Assembly (NCBI GenBank): GCA_022825665.1
Contig: JAJDWI010000004.1
Span: 1-64,000 of the forward strand
DNA length: 64,000 bases
Direction of reading: 5' to 3'
From: Candidatus Poribacteria bacterium
GTDB taxonomy: Bacteria > Poribacteria > WGA-4E > WGA-3G
Shown: in pieces, positions 47,363 through 56,483 of the stretch
Position numbering within the stretch: position 1 is the first letter of the stretch
Layout of the letters: each line of letters opens with the position of its first letter
Notes under the pieces: model-generated
What the model saw: only the letters and a program-made list of their open reading frames with translations
What the model was told of the DNA's origin: nothing
Database searches by the model: none
Program-made: the position numbers and the translations under genes

Positions 47363-48420
47363 CCGAAGACAATCCTATGGAATTGGTTGCGACATTCAAT
47401 GATACCAGTCCGTTGCGCATCAGGATGAACCCGATTTGTCAATAGAATTGCAGCCAACCCTTTTTCAAGGTCAATTCGTATTGAAGTGCCAGTGAAACCA
47501 GTATGGTACATTGACCCATCAGCAAGGATGTGCCAACCGATACTACGTTGTTCGGCAGCATCAGACGGGGACTGCGGTGTGGCAAATGCTTTTATACTAT
47601 CAGTTGACAAAAACTTACCATCATCTTGAAGAATCATCTGACAAAAGGTGATAAGGTCCCTGGCATTAGAAAACAACCCCGCATTACCGGATACTCCACC
47701 GAGGTAATTGGCATTTTCATCGTGAACCTCTCCGATGATAACACCTTCTCGCCAGTTATGACCACGGTAATAGCGACCGTGCTGTCCTGACTTTACCATT
47801 CTACGTTCAAAGCTATTTGAGTCCTCTGTCGCAGCACAGTTATCGTGTATCTGTGATGGTGGGTTGTATAGTGTGCGGTTCATTTTGAGTAGATTAAAGA
47901 TGGTGTCATGTGCCAAAATGTCTAACGGCTCTCCCATAATGGTAGAGATAAGTTTTCCCATAAGGATATATCCTAAACAACTGTAGGTTACCTTTTCACC
48001 GGGAGTACTTTCAAGCGGCGTGTTTCCCAAGTGTTCTGTCACATCTTCGGGGGAATCTGTTTCAATATAGAGCGGCTTCCATGCAGGTAAACCAGATGTA
48101 TGCGTGAGAAGGTGGCGACACGTTATGTTCGGTTTTTTGAATGCTGGTAGATATGTTTGTGCTGGTTCGTCTAATGACAACTTGCCAGATGCTACCAATT
48201 GCATCGTGAGTGTACCGATGACAATAGGTTTTGTCAGGGAAGCGAGGTCAAACAACGTGTCGTTTAGCATTGGTGCTTGCTTCGGTTTGATGATACGATT
48301 TCCAAACGCTGCATGGTATATCACCTCGTCTTCTGTGAGGATCGCGACAACAGCACCGGGGAATATCTGTTCGGTTATCTTCTCTTCAATGAGTGTTGAA
48401 ATTGCTTGAACATTCATCAT
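47359..48420 (-). CDS. Serine beta-lactamase-family hydrolase, AmiE-like MurNAc-L-Ala amidase
   Basis: The 353-aa protein is a class C beta-lactamase-fold serine hydrolase: SLTK (catalytic Ser and Lys), YSCLGY at the YxN-type position, and HTGFTGTSIRID near the end for the third motif. It is first in the operon before namZ, matching AmiE (YbbE) of Bacillus subtilis, which cleaves the MurNAc-L-Ala bond. Without that context it would be called only a beta-lactamase-domain or esterase-like protein. No signal peptide is seen. Two adjacent ATG codons could start translation; no strong ribosome site decides between them. Confidence 0.8.
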   Translation of the reverse strand: MMNVQAISTLIEEKITEQIFPGAVVAILTEDEVIYHAAFGNRIIKPKQAPMLNDTLFDLASLTKPIVIGTLTMQLVASGKLSLDEPAQTYLPAFKKPNITCRHLLTHTSGLPAWKPLYIETDSPEDVTEHLGNTPLESTPGEKVTYSCLGYILMGKLISTIMGEPLDILAHDTIFNLLKMNRTLYNPPSQIHDNCAATEDSNSFERRMVKSGQHGRYYRGHNWREGVIIGEVHDENANYLGGVSGNAGLFSNARDLITFCQMILQDDGKFLSTDSIKAFATPQSPSDAAEQRSIGWHILADGSMYHTGFTGTSIRIDLEKGLAAILLTNRVHPDAQRTGIIECRNQFHRIVFG

Positions 48421-48538
48421 TCACAAGTGTATCTTATTTTAAGCACGGTGTCAATAGGATTGTTCAGTAGCATTCAATAGTCGGAATTTACTATAGATGA
48501 TCGGACACGTGGTCATTTAACGCACATTTCTTTTGTTC

Positions 48539-48568
48539 TTGCCTTAGCGACAGATGTTATGCTAAACT
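48539..48568 (+). promoter_or_regulatory. Predicted promoter of the cupin gene (extended -10)
   Basis: TTGCCT and, 18 bases on, TAAACT within ATGCTAAACT. The 10-mer is identical to those at 9895 and 33971. The predicted start lies about 45 bases before the cupin ATG. Confidence 0.45.
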
Positions 48569-48621
48569 ATAGCAAAATCGTGAATTTCGATTTAATCTCA
48601 ATAGAATAGAATCGAGGACTG

Positions 48622-48996
48622 ATGTCATCTATAACAGATCCATCTAAAGTATTATCAGAGATAATGACAACCGAAAAACCTTGGGGACGCTTTATCCAAT
48701 ACGTCCTAAATCAACCAGTTACCGTTAAAATTTTGGAGATACGTGCTGGTGAACAGGTAAGTTATCAATATCACCATCATCGGAGTGAGTTGTGGATACC
48801 GCTTGACGAAGGCGCATGTATTCGGATTGAAAACAAGGTTTTGCATCCGGAACCGATGGAACCGGTTTTCATTCCACAAGGTGCAAAGCATCAGCTTATT
48901 GGCGAATCACAAGATTATCGAATACTTGAGATTGCTTTCGGACACTTTGATGAGGAGGACATTGTTCGCCTTAACGATAAATATGGAAGGGCTTAA
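48622..48996 (+). CDS. Small cupin, mannose-6-phosphate isomerase type II-like domain
   Basis: The 124-aa protein is a single cupin matching the C-terminal isomerase domain of bifunctional GMP/PMI enzymes: EKPWGRFIQYV, the metal-binding SYQYHHHRSELW, and PVFIPQGAKHQLIG with the second His. Free-standing domains of this kind can be phosphomannose isomerases or regulatory cupins. No guanylyltransferase partner is adjacent. ATG follows GAGGACT. It is followed by a LamG-like secreted protein and pgi, so a hexose-phosphate role is plausible but unproven. Confidence 0.8.
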   Translation: MSSITDPSKVLSEIMTTEKPWGRFIQYVLNQPVTVKILEIRAGEQVSYQYHHHRSELWIPLDEGACIRIENKVLHPEPMEPVFIPQGAKHQLIGESQDYRILEIAFGHFDEEDIVRLNDKYGRA

Positions 48997-49050
48997 AGGT
49001 AAGCAGTGATAGTAAAATCTTAACCCAAATTGACAATTGAGGAGACTACC

Positions 49051-49833
49051 ATGAATCACCTGAAGAATTATCGGATATTGATTTGTGCTGTTCTACTGTT
49101 GATTAACTTTATTATGTCAGGGTTTGGACAAGGAGAGAAAGCAGATTCCCTCGTAGGACATTGGACATTTGAAAAGGGGATTGAACTGGAAGATTTAACG
49201 GGTAACTTCGCGGATATTACGCTCGTGGGTGCTGAGATTAAGGGTGGACAATTGAATATTGACCTTGGCAAATGGGCAATTGCGAGTGGATATGACGGAC
49301 CAGATATAGAGGAAAAAACACTGGTGTCGTGGGCAAGTATGGATGACCTTGACATACAGAAAGGATCAATATTAACCATTGATCGCCTCTCTGATCCAAC
49401 ATTTGATGGAATTGTTTTTGGAGAACGCCAGAATCGTCGTTGGATGGCAGGTAGTGGGTGGTTTCACCGCACCAAAGACCCTGAACCCGGTTTTGAGGAA
49501 AAGCAAACCGGAGTACTGGTAATGATAGCAATTTCGTATGAGAATGATAATGGGACTGCACGCGTGAGATTATACCGGAATGGGGACGAAATCGGCGACT
49601 ACACATTTGGTCAATTCGTAACTTTCGCAAACAGCGATGCGGAGGCTATTTGGGGGAAACGTCACGGTGGATTAGGTGGCGGTCCTGGTGACCTTGACGT
49701 GCACATTGAAGATTCACGGATATATGCTGATGTTCTCAGTCAAGCAGAGATTAAAAAGTTGATACCAGATTCACTTGAAGTAGATGCACAAGGTAAAATC
49801 GCTACGACTTGGGCGAGAATAAAGGTTAGATAG
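49051..49833 (+). CDS. Secreted LamG/concanavalin-like domain protein
   Basis: The 260-aa protein has a signal peptide (about residues 1-27, cleavage near GQGEKAD) and then a LamG/concanavalin A-like jelly-roll: LVGHWTFEKGIELEDLTGNFADI, ISYENDNGTARVRLYRNGDEIGDY and DSRIYADVLSQAEIKKL. These domains bind carbohydrate or protein ligands, and in related bacteria are attached to larger surface proteins. The start is ATG with TTGAGGAGAC upstream; an earlier frame adds seven codons without a site. No catalytic domain is attached. Confidence 0.75.
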   Translation: MNHLKNYRILICAVLLLINFIMSGFGQGEKADSLVGHWTFEKGIELEDLTGNFADITLVGAEIKGGQLNIDLGKWAIASGYDGPDIEEKTLVSWASMDDLDIQKGSILTIDRLSDPTFDGIVFGERQNRRWMAGSGWFHRTKDPEPGFEEKQTGVLVMIAISYENDNGTARVRLYRNGDEIGDYTFGQFVTFANSDAEAIWGKRHGGLGGGPGDLDVHIEDSRIYADVLSQAEIKKLIPDSLEVDAQGKIATTWARIKVR

Positions 49834-49866
49834 ACATTATTCTTGGAGGTAAAAAGAACAATATTA

Positions 49867-51300
49867 ATGGATTCGATTACAAAACAGATAGAGTTAGGAA
49901 GCGAATCGGGTTTAAGACTAAGAATGCTTATCTGTGCAGATACTGGTGCGCAAGATGCAGATGCACTGGTCAATGAACGTTTGGAAAATATTCAGGCACT
50001 GTTTAATGAAGAGATGGACGCGCCACTATCTGTATTAGAACAAAACCTACGTGCATGGACCCGTAGTCATCTGCAGACAGAACATATACAGCAGGTTCTT
50101 GATCTTTCTAATAAAGTGAGAGACGATTTTTCTGTCTTGGTGACTGTTGGAATCGGTGGTTCCGACTTGAGTGCACGCGTGTTCCACGAAATCGCCAATC
50201 ACCCATATCACAATCTTCTGACAACATCTGAACGGGGTGGTGCACCAGAGGTCTACTTTACAGGTGATACGTTCGACCCGCATCGACTTAAAGCATTGCT
50301 TGATATGCTGAAATCCCGCAACTTGCTGCACAAAACGCTTTTCAATGTTATTAGCAAGTCGGGCAAAACAGGTGAAACCCTCGCAACGCTAATGATTATC
50401 CAGGAGAGACTACAGCAGGAATTAGGGAATTGGCGTAACCAAATTGTCGCAACAACTGGCTTGTCTGACAAAAGCCTTCTTTATCAATTTCATCAAGAAT
50501 CTTCCTTCTACGGTATTCTTCCTGTTCCCGATGGTGTTGGTGGTCGTTTTTCTGCTTTTTCTCCTGTCGGTCTGTTTTTCTTGGCAATCACAGCTGGTGC
50601 AGGAGAGAGACCGAAGGATAGAATACGCGCTGCGGTTGAAGGCATACAACATGCTGATAGGAACTTTCAACAACCCTATGCACATCCTGACAACAGTGCA
50701 TATCATCTTGCACTATGGCTTGACTCTGTTGAGAAATATTACAGCGCAGGTAGTATTGTCTTCTACAATTACGCAGATAACAGTCGTCTCGGTGAATGGT
50801 TTGTTCAACTCTATACCGAATCTATACAAGAAAACGGAATAGGATCAAACGTTATTGCTGCGAAAGGTCCTACGAGTAATCATTCCATTCTTAACGGTAT
50901 CCTTGCCGGTCCAAAAGATAAAGCAATCCTTTTTATCCATTGGGAAAATCTTGGTGCAGATTTGACAATCCCCAGTGGAAATGAAGGCAGTAGTTTAGAG
51001 GCGTTTAAAGGGCTTTCAATGAACGATAGTCAGACTGCTTCTTATCGGGGGACAGAGATGGATTTCACTGAAAAAGATATTCCAAATGTCACGCTAACAC
51101 TACCAAGTCGAGATATTAGAAATCTATGTCAATTGATGCGAACACTCATGGATACGGTTGCGGTTAAAGGTAGATTACAAGAACTCCACCTTACCGATGG
51201 TGTGCCGATACTTGAAAAAGAGTTAACCTACCATCAATCGGCTGTTGAGGGATATAAAAAGCGTACCGAAGAAATTGCACGTAATATGAAAAGGGGTTAG
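49867..51300 (+). CDS. pgi: Glucose-6-phosphate isomerase
   Basis: Pgi interconverts glucose-6-phosphate and fructose-6-phosphate. The product (477 aa from ATG) shows the SIS-domain signatures VTVGIGGSDLSARVF, VISKSGKTGETLA and PVPDGVGGRFSAFSPVGL, and the C-terminal catalytic Lys region HQSAVEGYKKR. Length is nearer the archaeal/bacterial short form than the 550-aa type. The start is uncertain: a strong GGAGGT is 16 bases before ATG 49867, longer than normal, and a TTG at 49843 is also open. It is followed by a two-component system. Confidence 0.92.
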   Translation: MDSITKQIELGSESGLRLRMLICADTGAQDADALVNERLENIQALFNEEMDAPLSVLEQNLRAWTRSHLQTEHIQQVLDLSNKVRDDFSVLVTVGIGGSDLSARVFHEIANHPYHNLLTTSERGGAPEVYFTGDTFDPHRLKALLDMLKSRNLLHKTLFNVISKSGKTGETLATLMIIQERLQQELGNWRNQIVATTGLSDKSLLYQFHQESSFYGILPVPDGVGGRFSAFSPVGLFFLAITAGAGERPKDRIRAAVEGIQHADRNFQQPYAHPDNSAYHLALWLDSVEKYYSAGSIVFYNYADNSRLGEWFVQLYTESIQENGIGSNVIAAKGPTSNHSILNGILAGPKDKAILFIHWENLGADLTIPSGNEGSSLEAFKGLSMNDSQTASYRGTEMDFTEKDIPNVTLTLPSRDIRNLCQLMRTLMDTVAVKGRLQELHLTDGVPILEKELTYHQSAVEGYKKRTEEIARNMKRG

Positions 51301-51365
51301 TAGTACTTTATCTTTCTTATATTTGCTGTTGCTAATTCATTCCATGTTCAACGAGAACTGTCCGT

Positions 51366-53267
51366 ATGAGATATTCCCAAAGAGTTATCAATAAATTATC
51401 TGCAATTCGCCTTCAAAACAAGATATTCTTCACGTATAGCTTGGTATTCCTACTGATGTTCGCTGTCATTTTTGGCATTGCCAGTGTTCTGATTGACCGC
51501 ACTTTTAGTGAACAACTGGACAAAGAGGTTGTTGAGTTACAATCAAATATATCCAACAATTATACGTTATTTGTTAATTCTATCCGAACTGAGGTCCAAG
51601 CAAAAGGTGAGGACAAAGATACACGGGACACCGTAGAAAGAGCACAAAGCGGGGGTAATAGATATATTTCAGTAACCAATTTTGATGTTTTTGAATGCGG
51701 TAACACTGAAGGGATATTGGTCTTGAGTAACCGGATAGATGAACATCGTTATGGGGATAGAGTGATTGATATTACTAACGCTACAATGGAGTTGTCATAC
51801 AAAGAAGGTAAAGGAACAATTCGTGAACGCGTCATTGAAAGCGGTGATGATCCGCAATTGGTGGTTGAGGTCACACAGTGGTGGGATTGGGGATATGTAA
51901 CAGGTGGACGTTCTCTGCAAAAATGGTTAAGAGTTGAAATGTTGAGCCAACCGTCTGAACATCCAATTTTTCTTGTAAAAAGAAAAGATGAACAAGAGGA
52001 ATGGATACCATTAAATAGTGTTGCCTACCAAACACCGACTATAAAGATGGAGTGGGAGAAACAGAAGCAAGTACATCAGGAAGAAGGGAAACCGGTTGAG
52101 GAGTTGGTGGTTACCTTGGAGGATTTACAAGAACAGGATGTAACACAAACATTAGAGGAAGAGGAACGTACCCGTACCTTTACTGTTGTTCGGGCAGATA
52201 TCTTGAGTACACCTTTTTCGGATACGCAAAAATTGCCTTTTGTGGAATTAATTATCGCATATTCACACCAGTACCGTATTCAATGGCAAGATCAGATGCG
52301 GATTATCTTGTTATGGAGCATCGGTGGTTGTGCAGTCTTAGTCTACTGTATCAGTTACCTTGTAAGTCGACGTATCACTCGTCCCATTGCACAACTTCAG
52401 CAAGGAGTAGGTGAAATCGGGGCAGGTAATCTTACTTATCAAATTGCCGTTCAATCTAAAGGAGAGGTCGGTGAACTTGCAGATGGATTTAATCAGATGG
52501 CATTGGCTTTGAAACAGAGCTTGGAGGAGTATAAAGCAGCTGAGAGAATCGCAGTATGGCGCGATGTCGCAAGACAACTCGCACATGAAGTCAAAAATCC
52601 TTTATTTCCAATCCGACTCTCAGTTGAGAACTTGCAAGCCGCAAAAAATAGACCAGAAATCTTTGAGAACATTTTTGATGAGTGCACGGACACAATTATT
52701 GAAGAAGTTGACCGTATACGTGAACTAATAGATGAGTTTCATCAATATGCACGCTTGCCAGTACCTGACAGATACCCAATTGATTTAAATGACATCGTAG
52801 ACGCTGTGCTAAAATTGTATATGGAATTATCCCAAGCACAAAACATAACAGTCGAAAAACAAACGGGTGCGTTACCTCCTCTCTCCTTAGACAGAGAACA
52901 GATGGAGCGCGCAGTTGGAAATCTTGTCAAGAACGCAATTGAAGCCATGCCAGATGGTGGAACGCTCACGCTACGGACTTATGCTACATCTAATAATGGC
53001 AACCTTATCTCTCTTGAAGTTCAAGATAATGGACACGGTATGTCCGAAGAGACACGAAAACATCTATTTACACCAGACTATACCACAAAAGCTTATGGAA
53101 CAGGTCTCGGCATGGCAATTGTCAGACGCATTATTACCGTTCACGGAGGAGAGATCGCAGTAGAATCGGAGGAGAACGTCGGAACAACAATACGGATTAC
53201 CTTTAACGAAGCCTCATATCTTACAGAGACTATACCTGTTCTAACATCACCCGAACCCATGAATTAA
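51366..53267 (+). CDS. Membrane sensor histidine kinase, NtrY-like
   Basis: The 633-aa kinase has two membrane helices (about residues 24-46 and 312-333) flanking a roughly 260-residue extracytoplasmic sensor region. Then come HAMP (TRPIAQLQQGVGEIGAGNLTY), a phospho-acceptor helix with His407 in ARQLAHEVKNPLFPI, and HATPase boxes NLVKNAIEAMP, VQDNGHGMS and TGLGMAIVRRI. The H-E-x-K-N-P-L-x-P-I form is that of NtrY/NtrB-like kinases. Its partner response regulator starts 58 bases downstream. The signal sensed is unknown; linkage to nitrogen is not implied by these neighbours. Confidence 0.92.
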   Translation: MRYSQRVINKLSAIRLQNKIFFTYSLVFLLMFAVIFGIASVLIDRTFSEQLDKEVVELQSNISNNYTLFVNSIRTEVQAKGEDKDTRDTVERAQSGGNRYISVTNFDVFECGNTEGILVLSNRIDEHRYGDRVIDITNATMELSYKEGKGTIRERVIESGDDPQLVVEVTQWWDWGYVTGGRSLQKWLRVEMLSQPSEHPIFLVKRKDEQEEWIPLNSVAYQTPTIKMEWEKQKQVHQEEGKPVEELVVTLEDLQEQDVTQTLEEEERTRTFTVVRADILSTPFSDTQKLPFVELIIAYSHQYRIQWQDQMRIILLWSIGGCAVLVYCISYLVSRRITRPIAQLQQGVGEIGAGNLTYQIAVQSKGEVGELADGFNQMALALKQSLEEYKAAERIAVWRDVARQLAHEVKNPLFPIRLSVENLQAAKNRPEIFENIFDECTDTIIEEVDRIRELIDEFHQYARLPVPDRYPIDLNDIVDAVLKLYMELSQAQNITVEKQTGALPPLSLDREQMERAVGNLVKNAIEAMPDGGTLTLRTYATSNNGNLISLEVQDNGHGMSEETRKHLFTPDYTTKAYGTGLGMAIVRRIITVHGGEIAVESEENVGTTIRITFNEASYLTETIPVLTSPEPMN

Positions 53268-53325
53268 GTGCTATATGCTGGTGATTAAGAGATCTGTCAA
53301 CAGATAATATATGTAGAGGAAAAAT

Positions 53326-54705
53326 ATGAATACGATTCTCATTGTAGATGACGAAAAAAATATATTGAAAATGCTTTCACAAGGGTTAAGTATCCAAGGA
53401 TACAAAACTTTAACTGCCGCAAGTGGAGAAAAAGCATTACAACTATGTGCATCTCAGGATGTTGATCTCGTGCTGTTGGATATTATGATGGAAAACGGCA
53501 TAGATGGTGTTGAGACATTAATAAAACTGCTTGAACAACAACCTGATCTTAATGTTGTGATGATGTCCGCACAACAGGATATTGAGATCGCTTTAAAAAC
53601 ACTGGAACTCGGTGCAAAACGGTATATCACAAAACCGGTCAGTATGGATAAAATCTTATCTAATATCGAACCGTATTTAGAACTTTCTCGGTTAGCAAAA
53701 GAAAATGAAATTCTCAAATCACAAATTGCTGATGAAGATGAAATGGTCGGAGAAAGTTCTGTGATTTTAAAACTTCGCACAGAAATTCGGCAGGTCGCAG
53801 CAAGTAATCTTGGGGTGCTTATCTCTGGGGAAAATGGAACAGGTAAGCAGCTTGTCGCCAATGCAATTCATAGATATAGCAAACGTTCTGATAAACCCTT
53901 TATTCCGTTAAACTGCGCAGCTCTACCCGAAGAACTTGTTGAAAGCGAACTCTTCGGGCATGAACGCGGCGCATTTACTGGTGCTGATTCTATGCGACAA
54001 GGACGCTTTGAGCTTGCTGACGGTGGAACACTTTTCCTTGATGAAATCGGGGATATGACCCTAAAGGCACAGGCAAAAGTACTACGCGTGCTTGAATATG
54101 GAGAGGTAGAACGACTCGGAAGTCAGCAGATTCGAAATGTTGATGTCCGAATCATCGCCGCGACTAATAAGAATCTCCCAGAAGAAATTGAACAAGGACA
54201 GTTCCGAACAGACCTATATTATCGTCTCAAAATTGTCCCTATAGATGTCCCGCCGCTACGCGCACGATTAGACGATATACCCTTGTTAGTTAAATATTTT
54301 GCTGAACGGCTACAAAAGAATATGGCTTCTACCCCGAAAACCTTCGCATCAGAAGCTTATCCTGTTTTTCAATCTTACCACTGGCCCGGCAACATACGTG
54401 AACTAAAAAATATCGTTGAACGGCTACTCATTATGGTGAACCGAGAAATTATCCAACCAAATGATGTTAATGAAATCTTACCTCTCGAAAAAGATCACAT
54501 ACAAATCTTGGATGTCGCTTCTGCCTACCAACCGAATACACCGTTGAGTGCTATGGTAGATTCAGCGGAATCGGAATGTATACTTGCAGCTTTGAATGAA
54601 AACGGTTGGAATATAAAGAGAACTGCCGATGTGTTGGATGTGGAAAGAAGTAATTTATACAAAAAGATGAGCAAGTACAATATTACGCGTCCCGATGTGA
54701 CTTAA
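53326..54705 (+). CDS. NtrC-family sigma-54-dependent response regulator
   Basis: The 459-aa regulator has a receiver domain (phospho-Asp52 in VLLDIMM, Lys in TKPVS), an AAA+ sigma-54 activator domain with Walker A GENGTGKQ, the GAFTGA loop that contacts sigma-54, Walker B GGTLFLDEIGDM and WPGNIRELKN, and a Fis-type HTH at the C terminus (ESECILAALNENGWNIKRTADVL). It pairs with the upstream NtrY-like kinase. Because GAFTGA is intact it should activate sigma-54 promoters; a -12/-24 element was not found with confidence near these genes. RBS AGAGGAAA precedes ATG. Confidence 0.94.
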   Translation: MNTILIVDDEKNILKMLSQGLSIQGYKTLTAASGEKALQLCASQDVDLVLLDIMMENGIDGVETLIKLLEQQPDLNVVMMSAQQDIEIALKTLELGAKRYITKPVSMDKILSNIEPYLELSRLAKENEILKSQIADEDEMVGESSVILKLRTEIRQVAASNLGVLISGENGTGKQLVANAIHRYSKRSDKPFIPLNCAALPEELVESELFGHERGAFTGADSMRQGRFELADGGTLFLDEIGDMTLKAQAKVLRVLEYGEVERLGSQQIRNVDVRIIAATNKNLPEEIEQGQFRTDLYYRLKIVPIDVPPLRARLDDIPLLVKYFAERLQKNMASTPKTFASEAYPVFQSYHWPGNIRELKNIVERLLIMVNREIIQPNDVNEILPLEKDHIQILDVASAYQPNTPLSAMVDSAESECILAALNENGWNIKRTADVLDVERSNLYKKMSKYNITRPDVT

Positions 54706-54773
54706 AGGTAGTAGGCACACTCCGGGGAATGTCTAACGGCATTCATACCGTTGATTTGGTGTGCTGTAAATAT

Positions 54774-55175
54774 ATGACACGTATTCAACTCATTATACTG
54801 GCAGCACTGATTATTATAATTGGTGTACTTTCTTATTCACCTTGGACAGAATACCGAAAAGTCAGTCAAGCAGATATAGATGTTGAAATACTCGCTACAG
54901 CGATAAAAAAATACTATCGACACACACAGACCTATCCAGCAACTTTAGATCAGTTGGTAACCGATCCTGGCGTAGATGGATGGCGCGGCACCTATCTGGA
55001 AACTGTGCCGAAAACACCTTGGGGTGGAAACTATGTCTTGATACCAAAAACCTATAAAGTCGGAATCGCAAAGGATCATCCGCGTGTACCAACAAAATAC
55101 CGGTTAGGTGGTATCGCTGAAATCAGCAAGGTCTACCACGCTGATGCCGTACAAGGCGAAAAATATTGGTGGTAA
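54774..55175 (+). CDS. GspG-like pseudopilin-related protein with atypical N terminus
   Basis: The 133-aa protein has one N-terminal membrane helix (about residues 4-22) and a T2SS protein G-like C-terminal domain: AIKKYYRHTQTYPATLDQLV, WRGTYLETVPKTPWGGNYVL. In GspG this domain follows a GFTLxE prepilin cleavage motif, which is missing here (MTRIQLII...). It is therefore either a non-processed relative or has a frame/start problem; an in-frame upstream start (54729) gives no cleavage site either. A prepilin peptidase gene follows 3 bases downstream, supporting a link to type II secretion or type IV pili. No other gsp/pil genes are seen. Confidence 0.65.
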   Translation: MTRIQLIILAALIIIIGVLSYSPWTEYRKVSQADIDVEILATAIKKYYRHTQTYPATLDQLVTDPGVDGWRGTYLETVPKTPWGGNYVLIPKTYKVGIAKDHPRVPTKYRLGGIAEISKVYHADAVQGEKYWW

Positions 55176-55178
55176 TCT

Positions 55179-56006
55179 GTGGACGAAATCTGGATACCGA
55201 TCTTCATTTTCATCTTAGGGTTAGCAATCGGCAGTTTCCTCAATGTCTGTATTTACCGCATTCCCCGCTCAGACATGTCAATTTCCTCACCGCGCAGATC
55301 CTTCTGTCCTGAATGCAATCAAACAATAAAATTTTACGACAATATCCCGCTATTAAGTTATCTGTTCTTACGTGGAAAGTGTCGATATTGCAACACGAAT
55401 ATATCAGTCCTATATCCTATTGTTGAACTTGTTACCGCAGTGCTATTTCTCGTGGTGTTTTATCGACTTGAGAAAACACTTGGTCTTAATTTGATATATG
55501 CCCTCATTTTTGTTTCGTTACTTATACCGATTGCTATTATTGATGCGCAGCACTACATTATCCCAAATGTTATAAGCCTCACAGGATTGGTCCTTGGGTT
55601 GGGAATTGTGTCTGCAATTGCTTATCAGCGCGGTAGCATTGACTACCTACGAACAGGGCTTATTGGGTTTGTAGCAGGAGGATTAGTGATATGGTTAGTT
55701 GCGTTTATTGGGAGTGCAGTTATGCGGAAAAAGGCGATGGGAATGGGGGATGTTAAACTCATGGCTATTATAGGTTTGTTTCTCGGTGTGTGGCAAGAAC
55801 CTACTTGGTGGCAAAGCATTATAATGGTAATAGCGTTGTCTGCCTTTAGCGGTGCTGTTATTGGCACGCTGCTTATCGTAACTGGCAAAAAAAACCGTCA
55901 AAGCCCGATTCCTTATGGACCTTTTCTTGCTGGTGCAGCAATCGTTGTTATGCTGTGGGGCTATCCGCTCTGGGAAAAATACCTGCAGCTCGCTGGATGG
56001 AATTAA
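55179..56006 (+). CDS. pilD: Prepilin peptidase (A24A) PilD/GspO
   Basis: The 275-aa membrane protease cleaves prepilin leaders and N-methylates the new N terminus. It has GLAIGSFLNVCIYRIPR, the two CxxC zinc pairs CPEC and CRYC, and both catalytic Asp motifs IDAQHYIIPN and GMGDVKLMA, within about eight membrane helices. The GTG start lies 3 bases after the preceding stop, so it is likely translationally coupled. A SD is not strong. All features of a bifunctional enzyme (including the cytoplasmic zinc domain for methylation) are present. Confidence 0.92.
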   Translation: MDEIWIPIFIFILGLAIGSFLNVCIYRIPRSDMSISSPRRSFCPECNQTIKFYDNIPLLSYLFLRGKCRYCNTNISVLYPIVELVTAVLFLVVFYRLEKTLGLNLIYALIFVSLLIPIAIIDAQHYIIPNVISLTGLVLGLGIVSAIAYQRGSIDYLRTGLIGFVAGGLVIWLVAFIGSAVMRKKAMGMGDVKLMAIIGLFLGVWQEPTWWQSIIMVIALSAFSGAVIGTLLIVTGKKNRQSPIPYGPFLAGAAIVVMLWGYPLWEKYLQLAGWN

Positions 56007-56083
56007 CCACGGTAGCATCTACACTCTGTCGTTAGCAAAATGTGAAATGCTGACCGCTGTCCGTTGAAGCCATTTCCTAAATA

Positions 56084-56483
56084 TACATGGAACATATTGG
56101 ATATATATTGTTCCCGACCCCAGATTAACTACAAAACACCTCGTCCGTCAGTTATAATTTGCATAACTTAAAATCCTTTTGTTTCAGGAGACGCATTATG
56201 CTAACATTTCACCCTACCAAATTTCAGATAAAACAAGAAAATAATTACGGAATTGTAGTCAAAAAACCGAAGAATACCCAGAAAATACAAAAGATACCAA
56301 ATTTAAAATTATTTTCATTGAAAAAACCGATTATAATAACCTATAAACACAGACAGGAACTACATTCATACCAATTACACAAAAAGATACCGTAATGTGA
56401 AAAAAAGATACCAACGGTATCTTTTTAAGGAGAAAAATTCAAGGAAAACACAAACAATTCGTAGTCAAAACACACCGCGGATA
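56084..56483 (+). repeat. Small undescribed element, copy 1 (interrupted by an IS)
   Basis: This shares an ordered set of parts with 60359-60780: ATACATGRAACATATTG at the 5' end, ATTGTTCC followed 38-39 bases later by a -10-like box (TATAAT at 56153), a basic ORF of 65-68 codons, a hairpin abutting the ORF stop (56402-56426, perfect 11-bp stem AAAAAGATACC), AAGGAG and then codons for GKHKQFVVKT. After about 15 codons the second ORF ends, just before the ISKra4-type element begins. Relative to copy 2 there is an 11-base duplication in the leader (GATATATATTG). It covers the 470-base gap after pilD. Confidence 0.6.
56198..56395 (+). CDS. Small basic protein of the repeat element (hypothetical)
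   Basis: The 65-aa Lys/Pro/Thr-rich reading frame starts at ATG after CAGGAGAC and ends inside the element. It aligns with the 68-codon frame of copy 2: LTF near the start, KKPKNTQKIQKIP versus KKPTKIKQIKNEP, then FS...PI. The shared pattern and comparable position suggest a real, rapidly evolving peptide or leader rather than chance; function is unknown. Confidence 0.4.
   Translation: MLTFHPTKFQIKQENNYGIVVKKPKNTQKIQKIPNLKLFSLKKPIIITYKHRQELHSYQLHKKIP

Noticed and set aside
48622..49833. Cupin plus LamG-like gene as a polysaccharide biosynthesis operon
   Set aside because: No glycosyltransferase or nucleotide-sugar gene accompanies them; context is too thin.
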